A stretch of DNA of 64,000 nucleotides. It comes from Diphasiastrum complanatum (taxonomy: Eukaryota > Streptophyta > Lycopodiopsida > Lycopodiales > Lycopodiaceae). Numbering within the stretch: position 1 is the first letter of the stretch; each line of letters begins with the position of its first letter. Positions 32,266 to 43,424 of this stretch are shown piece after piece. A program made the position numbers and the translations under genes. The notes below the pieces were generated by a model. That model was not told where the DNA came from, ran no database searches, and was given only the letters and a program-made list of their open reading frames with translations. The stretch lies in contig CM055111.1 in the NCBI GenBank assembly GCA_029204225.1, positions 21,715,805 to 21,779,804 on the forward strand, read 5' to 3'.

Positions 32266-32911
32266 TGTGAAAGTTTTCAGATCATTAAGATCCAATCAAC
32301 TTGAAAGTTCTTTGGTCAGAAAGAGAAATACACTACCAGTCTCACCAATGTAGAAAAATCAGCATCTACACACAATATGAGATGCAAACACTAATAGAAC
32401 TTGATCAAACTTGAATGAAATGATAAAGTACTATTGCTATCCTTAAAAAACCAGCAAGCTACTGTATTTCACACATGTGGATCCGAAAAGAGCAATTGTA
32501 GATCATTCTACACATAAACTTCCATGCAATCACAAGTATAGTGCACCAATGGATGGTAGAACCCAAGAGAACCATGTATAAGCATGAAATAAGACAGAGC
32601 AGAGAGAAGATCGCTCTCTCCACGAGTTACATCATTTTATAACAAGTCCAAACCCTATTTGGCCACTTGGCTTTCCCTCCAAAATGCTAACCCTATATTT
32701 TTGGGTCTAGATTCAATGTACTCAAACTTCAAATTTGAATCTACTCAAACTCGCCTTCTAGCTTTCCCACACTTTCAAAAAGTGTTTATTCAAATGATAT
32801 TTAGACTAATGAACTTTGAAAGTCAATCTCTAAGTCTAAAAACAAAGTTGGCCTCAATATGCCAAATATGGAAATATAGCAAATATAATGAAACTAGTTG
32901 AATCTTTCACG
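32266..32911 (-). repeat. 5' LTR of the older minus-strand copia (646 bp)
   Basis: Minus strand, beginning CGTGAAAGATTCAACTAG at 32911 (the expected first T has become C) and ending AACTTTCACA at 32266. It contains a CCACATGTGTGAAAT motif. It is inserted in, or abuts, the Helitron Rep remnant just before the expected helicase domain. Confidence 0.75.
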
Positions 32912-35180
32912 AGTTCTGACATCAAAAGTGAGTATATATTTTTCTGCTCAATTGTCAATGAAGTGTTTTCAAAATATTCAAATTCATACAAAACACCCAA
33001 TGCGTCCTTGGTATCTTTTGCCAAAGGTGTCACGTTGTTGTCGTCTGCTTCTTCAGATACAACTTGAAATGGTGGGCCATGACAAAATGATTTGTGTTGG
33101 AGTAGAATGTTCATGATCTATTGTTGTTGCTCATCTTGAAGCATTTGTTTGTTTGTATAATCCTCAACATGGCATTCAATATCTCTTTCATTTAAAATGA
33201 TATCACGTAGTAGGCATTCTGTGTAATACGAGCCATCCGTGTTGACAAAGCTCAAAAGCTCTCTCTTTTTCCGGAACTCGCATCTTTCTAACAATATATT
33301 AAAAAAAAATCCTTCAATTTGATATGCTGGATGATAATTTGTGAATTTGACTATTCTTTTGTTCTTGTATAGATAGTATCCTATCTGATCAATATGTAGT
33401 TCTTTTTCAAGAGATCTTTTCTTTTTAGTGACAATGAATTGACGCCAATAGTTACATAAACTAGTGGTTTCGAGGACTTCAGGCCTATACGTCTAGATAT
33501 CGATTGGATGTACTAGGATTGTGTTGTTAAAACTAACAAATTTGCGATGTAATTCTGGTGGAGAGCTGTTGATGTATTGGATTGCTTCACTTCTCTTGAT
33601 GATAGAGATTTGAAAACACATGAAACTAATTTCTGGTAATGACATTGGTTTTTCGTTTGAATGGTTCAATTCTATTCTTTTGGCATTAGCTGCATTCAAA
33701 TTCAATGGTCCTATATCATCGCATATTTTAAAACATAGTATGACGAACCCGTGTTTGTGATTCATTGTAGATTCATTTGGCTTGCCATAGCAGAAGCACT
33801 GTTGGATGGTAGGGCACCACATTCCGATCTTCATACCTTGGTCGAAAATATTTCCATCGTTCGGTTTTCATGTCCACCTCAGTGCAAGACAGACATGTTT
33901 CGAATGGGAATCCATATTTACAAATCTTTGCATTTTGGGGGCTAATTTGTATTGTGCACGCAGATCGATAGTGGTGTATCTATTTTCACACAACAAGCTC
34001 GTAGAGCTATTTTTGAGTTAGGTCCAACAAAATTTTAAATTTTTTGTTGACCGAGTCGTATTTGGCAGGATGAATACACTGATTTCATTTCCAATTCTTG
34101 TCACATCTTCTCTTTTGACCCATAACATGACATGCGCATGTACATAGTCCTGGTTTTGGAATTCATAGAGTAGCATGTAATGTGTGACATGGCCTAGAAT
34201 CGATTTTTTGGAAAGAATGAATGTTTTCATAAATAAGTCCAGTTTCTTAACGAAAAGCATTGAACATCCATTTAGGCAATTTCTCCAATCAAAATTGTTC
34301 TTATATTTTCTCACAAGTGCTTCTATTTTTGCAATTTTTGCCCGTCGCATCTTAATAGTTTCATCGCTTGTCAATATGTCACCATTGCTAGCAAATCTTT
34401 GAGATTTCGTCTATGCCATGATGGTGTTCCAGAGATCGCACGTGGCAAAGTAAATCTCAAAACATTTTCAAAAATTTGTTCTTCATTTGCGTGGGGATGT
34501 TTTGTGACAAAATCAATTATGTCCGTTTGCAACACAATAGATGGCACTTTTGTTGTAATCAGAATGGCTTGTCTAATTTAGTACATGACAAGCAAATATG
34601 GAGGGAATAATGTAAATGGTAAGAATAGATTGGCAACTCTCATTTTTATGTAATCTATGTAATGTATTTTGCCATTGTAATATCCATGCCCAAACGGAAA
34701 CAAGAATGGAAAGATTGCACTTTCTAAAGTGATAAACAATTTTCCTTCAGTTATTACTGGCAAGCTGGATATGTTAGTTTTGAATATCAAAGTCTCATTT
34801 CTTTCATGCACTGAATTTCTTAATTGTAAATTTGAATATGTACATATGTCATTTTTTTGAATATCATGTGTTTTGCTACAAGGCGTTATGTCCTTTAGCA
34901 ATATGTACACTCATTCGAATGGATCACTTTGCATGTTTCGAAAACTGTCCATTTTTGTGTCCAACATTTTTTCAACCGAGGCTAATGATACAAATGGTAA
35001 GCTTTGAGTCTGAGAGCCATATTCATATACACTAAAAAACTTTTCCAATATTGGATTATGCAAAAGATTGTGTTCTAAAATATTTCGTATCTCTTCCATG
35101 TCATGAACCTTATCGTTTCTGTTCAAATTGCAAGTGATAAGCATGTTGAACCACCCATAAGAGTAAGGAGTAAATTCTTT
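32912..35180 (-). pseudogene. Helitron Rep/helicase remnant (N-terminal half)
   Basis: Minus-strand pieces in order: GWFNMLITCNLNRNDKVHDMEEIRNIL-like start (read across frames near 35144), FPFLFPFGHGYYNGKIHYIDYIKMR and FPPYLLVMY (34910-34578), SGTPSWHRRNLKDLLAMV (about 34460-34390), TSDETIKM, the HUH nuclease motif VHAHVMLWV (about 34143-34117), the two-Tyr motif SYYVLKYAM (about 33757-33731), then MSLPEISFMCFQISIIKR and a stretch ending IEQKNIYSLLMSEL (about 32930), which normally precedes the helicase Walker A motif. These are hallmarks of the Helitron Rep N-terminal domain. Many stops and frameshifts make it dead, and the helicase half is absent. Confidence 0.85.
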
Positions 35181-35605
35181 TTTTTTCCATGACTATTTTT
35201 CTGGCTACTCTGTGTCTTTCAGTCAATGTTCGTCTTGATCACATGTGTGGTTGGTTTTGCATGGTCTCTAATAGATATAGTATGGGAGATGCAAAGGTGA
35301 ATCAAAAAATTTGGTCTTATGTTCAAGAATTTGAAGATTTCAATTTGCTAGTCGCTATCTTTTGCTTTCTGCTAAAGTATGATATGGTGAGTTTTGCTTT
35401 ACACTAATTGCAATTATCGCGCATACGACAATAACATGAAGCAGTTATCACGTGTTATCCAATGTCTAAAAACATATTAAAAAATAGCAAACCTATTTAC
35501 GAGGAAAATATAATAGTTTATGAGCTAGCAAATTGAAAAATTATTGACTATAAAACAATGATTGTACAATACATCTATTAGCATCAATTTAATGAAGCAA
35601 GTTCT
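35181..35605. other. AT-rich sequence upstream of the Rep remnant, no gene seen
   Basis: The first 200 bp may hold further Rep N-terminal codons on the minus strand (ERHR-like words in mixed frames). 35410-35605 has nothing I recognise. Confidence 0.4.
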
Positions 35606-36751
35606 ATAACATCGCATTTTTCAGTACTATAAGCATTTGCTAGAAAAAGTTAGCAACTAAAGTGCTAATTTTCTAATCTACTACGATATGGTGGAATGAG
35701 AGGCAATGATTTTCTTATGAACATTATAAAGTGGGAGATCCACAGGTCTCTCAAATCTATGATGCTATATGAACATTTGAATTGGCTAACTGTACACACG
35801 ATTTTAGTTTGTATCTCTACGAGCTATTGAAGCACGTGAATTTTTACAATTGAGTGATTATAGATAGTTAAAAAACAAGATAGGCAAGTAAAGATGGACC
35901 AGGGAAAAAACCCAACTATTTAGGTACATCCTATTGTTTGTTTTTTTTGGGTCTTTCTGGACTTGTTTTCATTTTTTTATGAGAATTCCATTTCAGGTAT
36001 CTCCTTTGTCATTGTGATTGAGTATATGAAGGTGAACATGCAAATAGTTAAGGCCATATTGTGCAAAGTTGATGATTGCTTTTCAAAGCATGAACTATAC
36101 AACTGATCAAGGCACATGCATTCGCATCTTTGTATGCTATTTAAGGAGGTGAATTTTGACAATTGAGTCATGCAAATTAAGAACCATATCAACATGACAT
36201 CTCAAATATGGATCTAAAATCAAACTTTAATTAGAAAGTGGTTGTTTTCAAAGAAATAAAGATAAAAAAAATTGGTTCTAAAAACATCGATACAATATTT
36301 GGTATCTTTCAGTTTTGTTACCAAGTCTTGAAAAAGTTAGGGATAGCTATGATAGGATATGGAATCCTTGCTAACTCCACTATTAATCTAACGTCAAACT
36401 TTGGCCTGAAAATGATTGTTTTAAAAAATATAAAATAAAAAGGCATTGGTTGAGATAACATTGAGCGAGCTTTGTACAGTATTTGACATCTTTTGATATT
36501 GTTAGCAATTGTTAGTAAAAGTCAGTTGTTAGAGAGCCGTCTCTTTTATCGATTATAAAATGGCAAAAGAAGAGGCGGCAATTTTTCTCTCAAATTTATA
36601 AACTAGGAGATTCGCCTTTCTCCCAAATGATAATGAAATATGAAGAATGAAATTGCAAATGCGATTTGCCAAATGCCATGAAAAATTTCATATACTGTAC
36701 AAAGCTCTCTTAATATGCACCTTGCCAATGGTTTTTTATTTATTATTTTTG
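35606..36751. repeat. Interior segment, flipped copy of 17443-18591
   Basis: Matches the reverse complement of 18591-17443 with small differences. It starts TTCTATAACATCGC and ends TTATTTATTATTTTTGG. The left inverted-repeat arm is absent here, and Helitron-flanking sequence adjoins directly. Confidence 0.75.
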
Positions 36752-37110
36752 GAAACGACCATTCTTACACAGGTATAGTAACTCGATGTATTTATGTGAC
36801 CTATGTAGGTGGAGTGGCTCGTTGACAAAACAAATAAGGATGAGATTGCATAAAGTATATGTGAAACATGAAAAACAAATTTGCAAGCCATCACTTGATA
36901 ACCTACGGGCTTGCTTTGCAGGCAACCAATATTATCTCCTATGAGTGTTTATTCTTATCCCTTTGGTGTTTTCATTGAAGCAGTGTGTTCAATAATTACT
37001 ATGGAAACACATGATTTCATGCCAAACAATCTTACAATACAGGAAGCTATAAAATCTTTTGCAAGTATTTAATTTCAAGCCAAACAATAGTAAAGTACAA
37101 GAAGACAGCT
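36752..37110. repeat. Single inverted-repeat arm plus shared flank
   Basis: 36752-36867 equals the arm 18592-18707; 36868-37110 equals 18708-18951. The small minus-strand ORF is a shadow shared by both copies. Confidence 0.75.
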
Positions 37111-38874
37111 TGTGAAAAACATGTTACCAAAAAATATCAAATGACCTTTAAAAGCACGCGTGAATTTTTGTTTCCTGCTGAAATTGCTAGATCATGAAAG
37201 GAAAAAGCCACATAAAAAGTTGCTATAGAATTCTCGTTCAATGATTTGTTGCCTTACAATTCTGTTTTTCACCATGAAGTGGAATCATTACAACTAGTTT
37301 ATTAGAATCTTTCACAAATTTGTTGTTTAAACACACAGGTGTATTTCCCTCCTTAAAACCAATACCTTCAAAACACAAAAAACAACACAATCATTCAAGT
37401 TGCAAAACACTATGATCTGGCAATTTCATATTGTATTAAAAACATTATTTTTACTAAGGTCGGAAAGATTAAAAATATGGAAAGAAAGTCAATAGTCTTT
37501 TGCTATGTACGTAGGGCATTTTACACTATCGAATTGATTGCCTACGGCTTGCTTAGAGTATAAATGAAGGACATTTGAAAATTAATCAAATGAGGAGAAG
37601 GTGTGGCAAGACGATTGGATCAGGCATTATGGACACTATTTTTGGATGTTTACAGTCATAGATTCGTAGCCAGACATGACAACCTCGTCAAAAAATGAAT
37701 AAATAAGTTTCTGCCGAGTATTTCTCGACTGCCCCACAACAATGCTACCTTTTCGTAGTTTCAAAAAACTATGGTGCTATTAAAGAAGCTAGTTATTGTG
37801 CAAGTCAAGGAGAGCATTCAATATCTATCTTTGTAGGCAAGTGCCAAAAATAGGCTAGAAACGACACCAACATCGAGGGGGAGAGTCCACACATTGTCAG
37901 AGCTTCACCTCCAATGGAATTCAAATTGCCACCTCTACACACTTCAACTGAAAGTGTCATTATCCCAAGGCTTTTGATATTCAGATCATCCTTTGTCATA
38001 CCAATGCCTCGATCACCAATTGTAAGGATCCCTTTGTCTCTGTCTAGTTTTATCTGAAAGTCAACCCCTTCTTCAAGAATAGCCTCATCAATGAGAGATA
38101 AGAAATGTATCTTATCTAGAACATCTGATGCATTGGAAATAAGTTCTAAAATAAAATTGTCCCTATTGTTGTATAAAGAGTTCATGATGATATCCATCAA
38201 CTAGGACACATCTGCCTAGAACCAAAGTTTGATCTTTGCATGGGGTCTGAGTCATCTACAGAGCTCCCCCTCAATCCAAAATCATCATTACATGCAGCCA
38301 TCCATGTATACATCATGTGAATCCATCGAGAATCATTCATAGGTGCTCTTGAAACTCACTGCCCCTGCAACCAACTAAGGAAGTACACAAGACTAGCAAA
38401 ATCTTCCTTGTTGTCCTGTACATCCAGAATTTGCAAGAACATGAAGTGATCATACAAGCTTATATGCCTTCTACACACTATAATCACCAATATAAAGAGA
38501 GAAGAGATAGAAGAAGATGATATGATAGAAAAAAACAATTCTCCAAACATTAAGAAAAAAATTGATTGCTTTCTCCACACTCGTACAAATATATATAGCA
38601 GAAAATATGTCATTTGGCCACTTGCCAATTATTAGTAGTACTTTCCAAGTACTTACCAGAAACCTAGTTAATCAAGTGACTAGTTTCAATGTATCTAGTT
38701 ACAAAAAGTCATTTGGTCCAAATCCGAGCTTGAATTATCAAATAATTTTCAAAAATAGCAACATTACTATTTTTTAGAATTATTTACGTAAAAAAATGTT
38801 CGTCTAAGTTTACTTCTACCTTTGCCCTCCAAGTTGCCAAATTAAACCAACTAAACTAGTTGACATTTTTCACA
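37111..38874 (-). repeat. Copia 3' LTR interrupted by a 1081-bp insertion
   Basis: LTR parts 37111-37402 and 38484-38874 are collinear with 18952-19634. The insertion 37403-38483 sits at the point AAGTTG/TCACC (19243/19244 in the other copy), with no target duplication that I can see. Confidence 0.8.
37805..38330 (-). pseudogene. GRP94-type HSP90 gene fragment
   Basis: Minus strand, 131-codon ORF from 38200: DIIMNSLYNNRDNFILELIS, NASDVLDKIHFLSL, then FQIKLDRDKGILTIGDRGIG and MTKDDLNIKSLGI. These are the N-terminal ATP-binding motifs of HSP90. The residues around LMDII and RFLSL-type spacing resemble the ER member (GRP94/endoplasmin) more than the cytosolic one. Upstream, a less certain GLRGSSVDDSDPMQRS stretch matches the region before that domain. 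After LGI the protein departs from the family, though NLNSIGG and a VVMSGYESM-like echo remain. It is a fragment, not a chaperone gene, carried in the insertion within an LTR. Confidence 0.85.
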
Positions 38875-39190
38875 CTCCCTCTTCAACTAGTTTAACCACA
38901 CAACTTTTCAAGAATGATCTCCATTCTAAGAAAAGACCTCCTCTCAATGCTTTTGTAATGTTCAAAATAGAAACATTCATAATTGATATAGATAATAGTG
39001 TCCAGGTTGGATGCTTCACTATTTCTTACATCCGAATATAAAGATGAAACTAGTACATGAAGAACAAAATAAAATGAAAATATTATAATTCCTCCATGCT
39101 TCCACCTTCGATATCTCTGAAAAATAGTAGCAACCAAGTAATAAATGTGAGTGATCAACAAATACTTGCAAGCCTTCTTCATATTTCACT
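38875..39190 (-). pseudogene. Module X tail fragment
   Basis: Minus strand: HIYYLVATIFQRYRRWKHGG, FYFVLHVLVSS, DVRNSEASNLDTI and RRSFLRMEII match the C-terminal part of the ORF at 45764-47296 in several frames. It is followed at 38884-38875 by the purine tract and LTR start. Confidence 0.65.
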
Positions 39191-39325
39191 TCATGTAAAG
39201 TGTGAAAGAATCAACTAGTTTTATCATATTTACTATATTTTCATATTTGGCATATTGAGGCCAACTTTGTTTTTAGACTTAGAGATTGACTTTTCAAAGT
39301 TCATTAGTCTAAATGTCATTTGAAT
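39191..39325 (+). repeat. LTR start fragment
   Basis: Plus strand GTGTGAAAGAATCAACTAG... to AAAGTTCATTAGTCTAA matches the beginning of the LTR at 32911 (minus). It is wedged inside the module X/integrase remnant; this piece and module X are missing in the duplicate near 19714. Confidence 0.55.
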
Positions 39326-39784
39326 GAACATCCATTTCATGAAGACAACCATCCATTTGCATACCATCATCTACACAAGAAGATGTGCCAAAATATGTGA
39401 AAAAATAAAATTTGTACCTTCCACAACTTGCGTACCCTTTTCATCATATGTAAGCCTTGATGGCTTTGTCATTTGCCTTGAGGATATTCTTAGGACTTGA
39501 ATTGGCATCTCAAAAACCACCATCCAAAAAACCATCTTCATCACCATAAAGAATATTAGATTCATCAGCATCAACAACATCAAGCTTATCCCCATTTTTC
39601 TCTTCAAAGATAACATCCATAGAAATGTGAACTTTCTTTGAATTAGGAATGTAAAATCTATAAGCTTTTCTTACTTCACTATATCCAAAAAAAATCCCCT
39701 TAAAGGATTGAGTTGACATAGCAAGTACTACCAAAGATCTTCAATGCTTGATGCTTGTCTTCTTATCAAAAAGTGTTACATCCA
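39326..39784 (-). pseudogene. Copia integrase C-terminus and hinge
   Basis: Counterpart of 19716-20182: GYSEVRKAYRFYIPNS, DVIFEEKNGDKLD, TKPSRLTYDEKGTQVVEG. Decayed. Confidence 0.7.
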
Positions 39785-40101
39785 TGTCCTATATATAGGA
39801 TTTGGTATAATCCTAGACTTGGATAAATGGTACTCTAGCACTTGATATTATTGGTTATGCCACAATATTATGGAAGAGACTAGTAATGTAATTAATAACC
39901 TTGTGAGGGCCCAAACACAATTATTGTAGCTAGTATATGGTTTAGGATTGCTAATGCATGTGTAGAGTATCAATAAAAATGGAAAGCACTTTTAGGGAGT
40001 TTTAGATTTGCATGGGCACATGAATAGGGAGGCTTGGGGCTTATATAAGGCTTGTAGAAACTCGCCCAATTCCATTTTTTATTTTGGTGCTTTCATTGCC
40101 A

Positions 40102-40176
<75 letters not shown>

Positions 40177-40259
40177 ACACTTGTCTCCTTTTGCAAGTTT
40201 TTTCACAACTCTGGTTACATACTGCTGTAAAACACCTAATAGACCTCCTTAGCGGATTA
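39785..40259 (+). repeat. LTR-like sequence (family 2), copy C, with expanded (CT)n
   Basis: As 20183-20600, but the CT tract after the TATA region spans 40104-40174 instead of about 12 bp. Confidence 0.55.
40104..40174. repeat. (CT)n microsatellite, about 71 bp
   Basis: Pure CT tract. The corresponding tracts in the two other copies are about 13-17 bp. Confidence 0.97.
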
Positions 40260-40690
40260 TGTGAGAAATTGTCAACTGGGTTGCTATTTTGGTCATATTT
40301 GTTTATTTGGCAATTGAGGCCAATTTACATATTAGACTTAGAGATAGTCATTTCAAAGTTATTTTAGTTCAAATGTTTTTGAATTACCACTTTTAGAAAG
40401 TGAGGAAAAATGTAGGAGCTCAAGTTTTGTAGATTCAAATTTGAATGTCGGAGACATTGAATCTAGTCCACATTAATTGTAGCATTTTTGATATGGAGGA
40501 AAACCAAGATCATTAATGAGGCATGGACCTGTTATATATAGCTATACACATGTGGGAAGAGAAGTACTCTCTCTCTCTCTCTCTCTCTCTCTTATCTCAT
40601 TTCATGCTTATACATGAGTTCTCTTGGGTTCATCTATCCATTGGTGCACTATTTTGGTGATATCTTGAAATCGTGTGTGTAGAATATGTC
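40260..40690 (+). repeat. Copia LTR (family A), plus strand
   Basis: Begins TGTGAGAAATTGTCAACT; TATATATAGC near 40535; CT tract 40567-40592. Truncated in U5. Confidence 0.65.
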
Positions 40691-41245
40691 AAGGATTCCA
40701 GATCATTCAAGATACAATCCATGTCCCTGATCTTTGGTTACAATAAACCAACAATCTTGCCAATGTAGAAAAATCAGCATCTACATACAAAATGAGATGC
40801 AAAGTCTAAGAGATACTGATCAAACATGAATCAAAACATAAATATAGTTTTTGCCCGTACAATTACAGTACCCTACTGTAATTATAGTACCCTATTTTAT
40901 TTAACATGTATGAAACTGAAAATAGCAATAAATGATCATTCTACACACAGAATTGCAAGATAACATGAGAGTGCACCAATGAGTAGTAGAACCCAAAGAG
41001 GACCATGTATAATGATGAAATGAGAGAGAGAAGAGAGAATATGTGTCTCTCCATGAGTTACATCCTTTATAGAGTGTCCAAACCCTATTTGGCCACTTGG
41101 CTTTCCCTCCAAAATGTAAACCCCGCTATTTTTTGGACTAGATTCAATGTACCCAAAGTTCAAATTTGAATCTCTCCCAAACTTGACTACCAGCTTTCCC
41201 ACAGTTTCAAAAAGTGTTTATTGAATGTATTTAAACTAATATAAC
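40691..41245 (-). repeat. Copia LTR (family A), minus strand
   Basis: Counterpart of 21048-21602; with 40260-40690 it makes the third inverted LTR pair. Confidence 0.65.
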
Positions 41246-42190
41246 TTCAAAAAGTTTATCTCTAAGTCTAAAATGAGTTTTGGCCTCATATTAGTTAAGA
41301 AAACACAATTGAAAACACCCGACCAGATCAATCACCACAGCACAACGTCAAGTGCAACAAGAACACATAATTGCTCTCTTCAAACTGTATATTCCACTCT
41401 CTTTGTAAGTACAAAGATGAGTTCCTTAAAAAACACTCAAAGGGCTCGTAAAAGCAAGATGGCCCGATAACTCTAGAACTAAGAAAGCACTGTATAAGTC
41501 GATCATTGCTATTTTAACTCTCTCCCTCAATGATCAACGTCACTTCTTATTTTAGAGTATACTCTATTCATGGAACATACCTCCATGATAGCATTACATG
41601 TAAAGGTTTTTTACATGACCTGGCCTAAGCCAAGTTTGGCTCTAAAAGTTTCAAACTTTTCTTTACTTAAAGCTTTTGTAATTATATCAGCAACTTGTAA
41701 CAACGTAGAACAATGTTCAATTCCTATGTCTTCAGATTGTAATTTTTCACGCACAAAGTGATATTTTACTTCAATATGTTTTGTCCTTGCGTGAAAGATT
41801 GGATTTTTAGCCAATTGTATTCCACTTTGACTATCACAGAAAATAACAATGGGATTTACTTGTTTCATGCCAATCTCACATAACAACTTACGTAGCCAAA
41901 TAGCTTCCTGGGTAGCAGAACTCAATGCTTTATATTCGGCTTTTGTGGAAGAAAGAGAAATAGTATCTTGCTTCTTGCTAGACCATGAAAAACAGTCGCT
42001 ACCAAAATTGAAGGTAGAACCTGTTGTTGACTTTCTATCATCTATACTTCCTGCCCAATCAGCGTCAACATAACCTTGCAACTTAGGTAAAACACTGTCT
42101 TTTGTAGATTAGACCAAGGTTCGATGTACCTTTCACATACCTTAAAATGCTTTTTGCAGCTTGCCAATGGTCCATAGTGAGTGATGACAT
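41246..42190 (-). pseudogene. Second-lineage copia RNase H and 3' sequence
   Basis: 41611-42081 on the minus strand is a clean 156-codon RNase H ORF: GYVDADWAGSIDDRKSTTGS, FSWSSKKQDTISLSSTKAEY, FCDSQSGIQLAKNPIFHART, ADIITKALSKEKFETFR. It lacks the stop seen in the 22-kb copy. The RT C-terminus (SLISQFMSSLTMDHWQAAK) is cut at about 42205 by a microsatellite. 41246-41610 is the element's 3' sequence. Confidence 0.85.
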
Positions 42191-42210
42191 GAATTGGCTA
42201 ATCAAACTTA

Positions 42211-42301
<91 letters not shown>

Positions 42302-42302
42302 A
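42211..42302. repeat. Compound (CT)n(CA)n microsatellite
   Basis: CT tract 42211-42277 followed by CA tract to 42302. The reverse compound (TG)n(AG)n occurs at 52669-52720 next to the same pyruvate kinase fragment. Confidence 0.97.
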
Positions 42303-42617
42303 TCTAAGGGTGAAGCGTAAAGAAATGTCAACAACTGGATGGAGCTGGTGGTGAAATTACAGCTGGAGCATATCCAAAGTTAGTGGTCAAAAACATAGCT
42401 CACGTTTGCATCGAGGAAAAATTATCTCTAGATTATGCTGCAACATTCAAAGAAATCGTGAAGTAAACATCGCTTCCAGGGAGCCCATTAGAAACCCTTG
42501 CATCATTGGTTGTGTGAACTGCTAATAAAGTACGAGAATCTTTGATTGTCGTCCTTACTAGAGGCGGCACTACTACAAAGCTTGTTGCAAAGTACATGCT
42601 AGTTCCAATGAAGGCCA
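42303..42617 (+). pseudogene. Pyruvate kinase gene fragment
   Basis: One frame from about 42345 reads GGEITAGAYPKLVVKNIAHVC, LDYAATFKEIVK, stop, TSLPGSPLETLASLVV, stop, TANKVRESLIVVLTRGGTTT, KLVAKY. These match the C-terminal half of plant pyruvate kinase (ETAAGAYPE, PMSPLESLAS, RTANK, VLTRGGTT, LVAKYRP motifs). Two in-frame stops make it a pseudogene fragment. It passes directly into copia gag at about 42618. A second, shorter copy is at 52412-52645 (minus). Confidence 0.88.
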
Positions 42618-43424
42618 AGTAGTTTTTACACATCCTCAAGATGAATGTCTCAAATAAGCTTCACAATGAGGTAAGGGCTTGCACATCATCTTACGAGGCA
42701 TGGAGGACTCTTCAAAGGATTTATGAGTCAAAGATCATATCTAGGGCACTCACCCTAAGGAGTAAAATTCTTCAAAGCTATCAGAAGGTGAAAGTGCTAA
42801 CTCTTATGTAATGAGGGTTAAATCTCTTAATGGTGACTTAGCATGTGTTGGCAATGCTATTGGTAACATTGAGATTGTCCAAGTGTTTCTAAATGGCTTT
42901 GGAGAAGGTTATGCTAATTTTGTTCAAAGTTTTGCTATTTAACAACTTTGCCATCTATTGAAGAATTGCAAGAGGTGTTGGTGGCCAAAGAGGATCAATG
43001 TTAAGACTAGAAGTAGACCTAATTCTAGCAAGGTTGGAGATGAAGAGGTATTTTTCACGAAAGGCAAGGGAAAAGGAGGAGTCAAGTGGAACTTCAACAA
43101 GAAGAGCACCATGGATCAAGGGCAAGGTGAGGCAACATCCTCTTATGGTGGTAAGAATGATAAATCTGAACTCAAGTGCTTTTATTGTGGCAGAAAATGT
43201 CCTTTTCTTATGAATGCAATAAAATGATGAGAGCAATTGGAAGGTAGCAAGCAAAGAAAATTTACCAATTGTGAATTTGTTAGTAATGATGTTGTTGATA
43301 CTCTTATGATGTCTTCACGTCTCATCTCAAGTGAAAGTGACAAAGAGTCATGGTAGATCGATAGTGGAGCTAGTTCTCATATGACTAGTCATAAGGAATT
43401 ATTTTCTTCCTTAGTCACTCTCTA
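42618..43424 (+). pseudogene. Copia gag-protease fragment
   Basis: Starts in the middle of gag (LHILKMNVSNKLHNEV, EAWRTLQRIYESK), passes frame changes, and shows a damaged knuckle (LKCFYCGRKCPF). It ends in the protease start (SW-stop-IDSGASSHMTSHKE), cut at 43424 by the gypsy-like block. The first 30 codons of gag are replaced by the pyruvate kinase fragment. Confidence 0.8.

Noticed and set aside
38356-38628. 90-codon ORF upstream of the GRP94 fragment
   Set aside because: Hydrophobic translation across the insertion boundary; no family resemblance.
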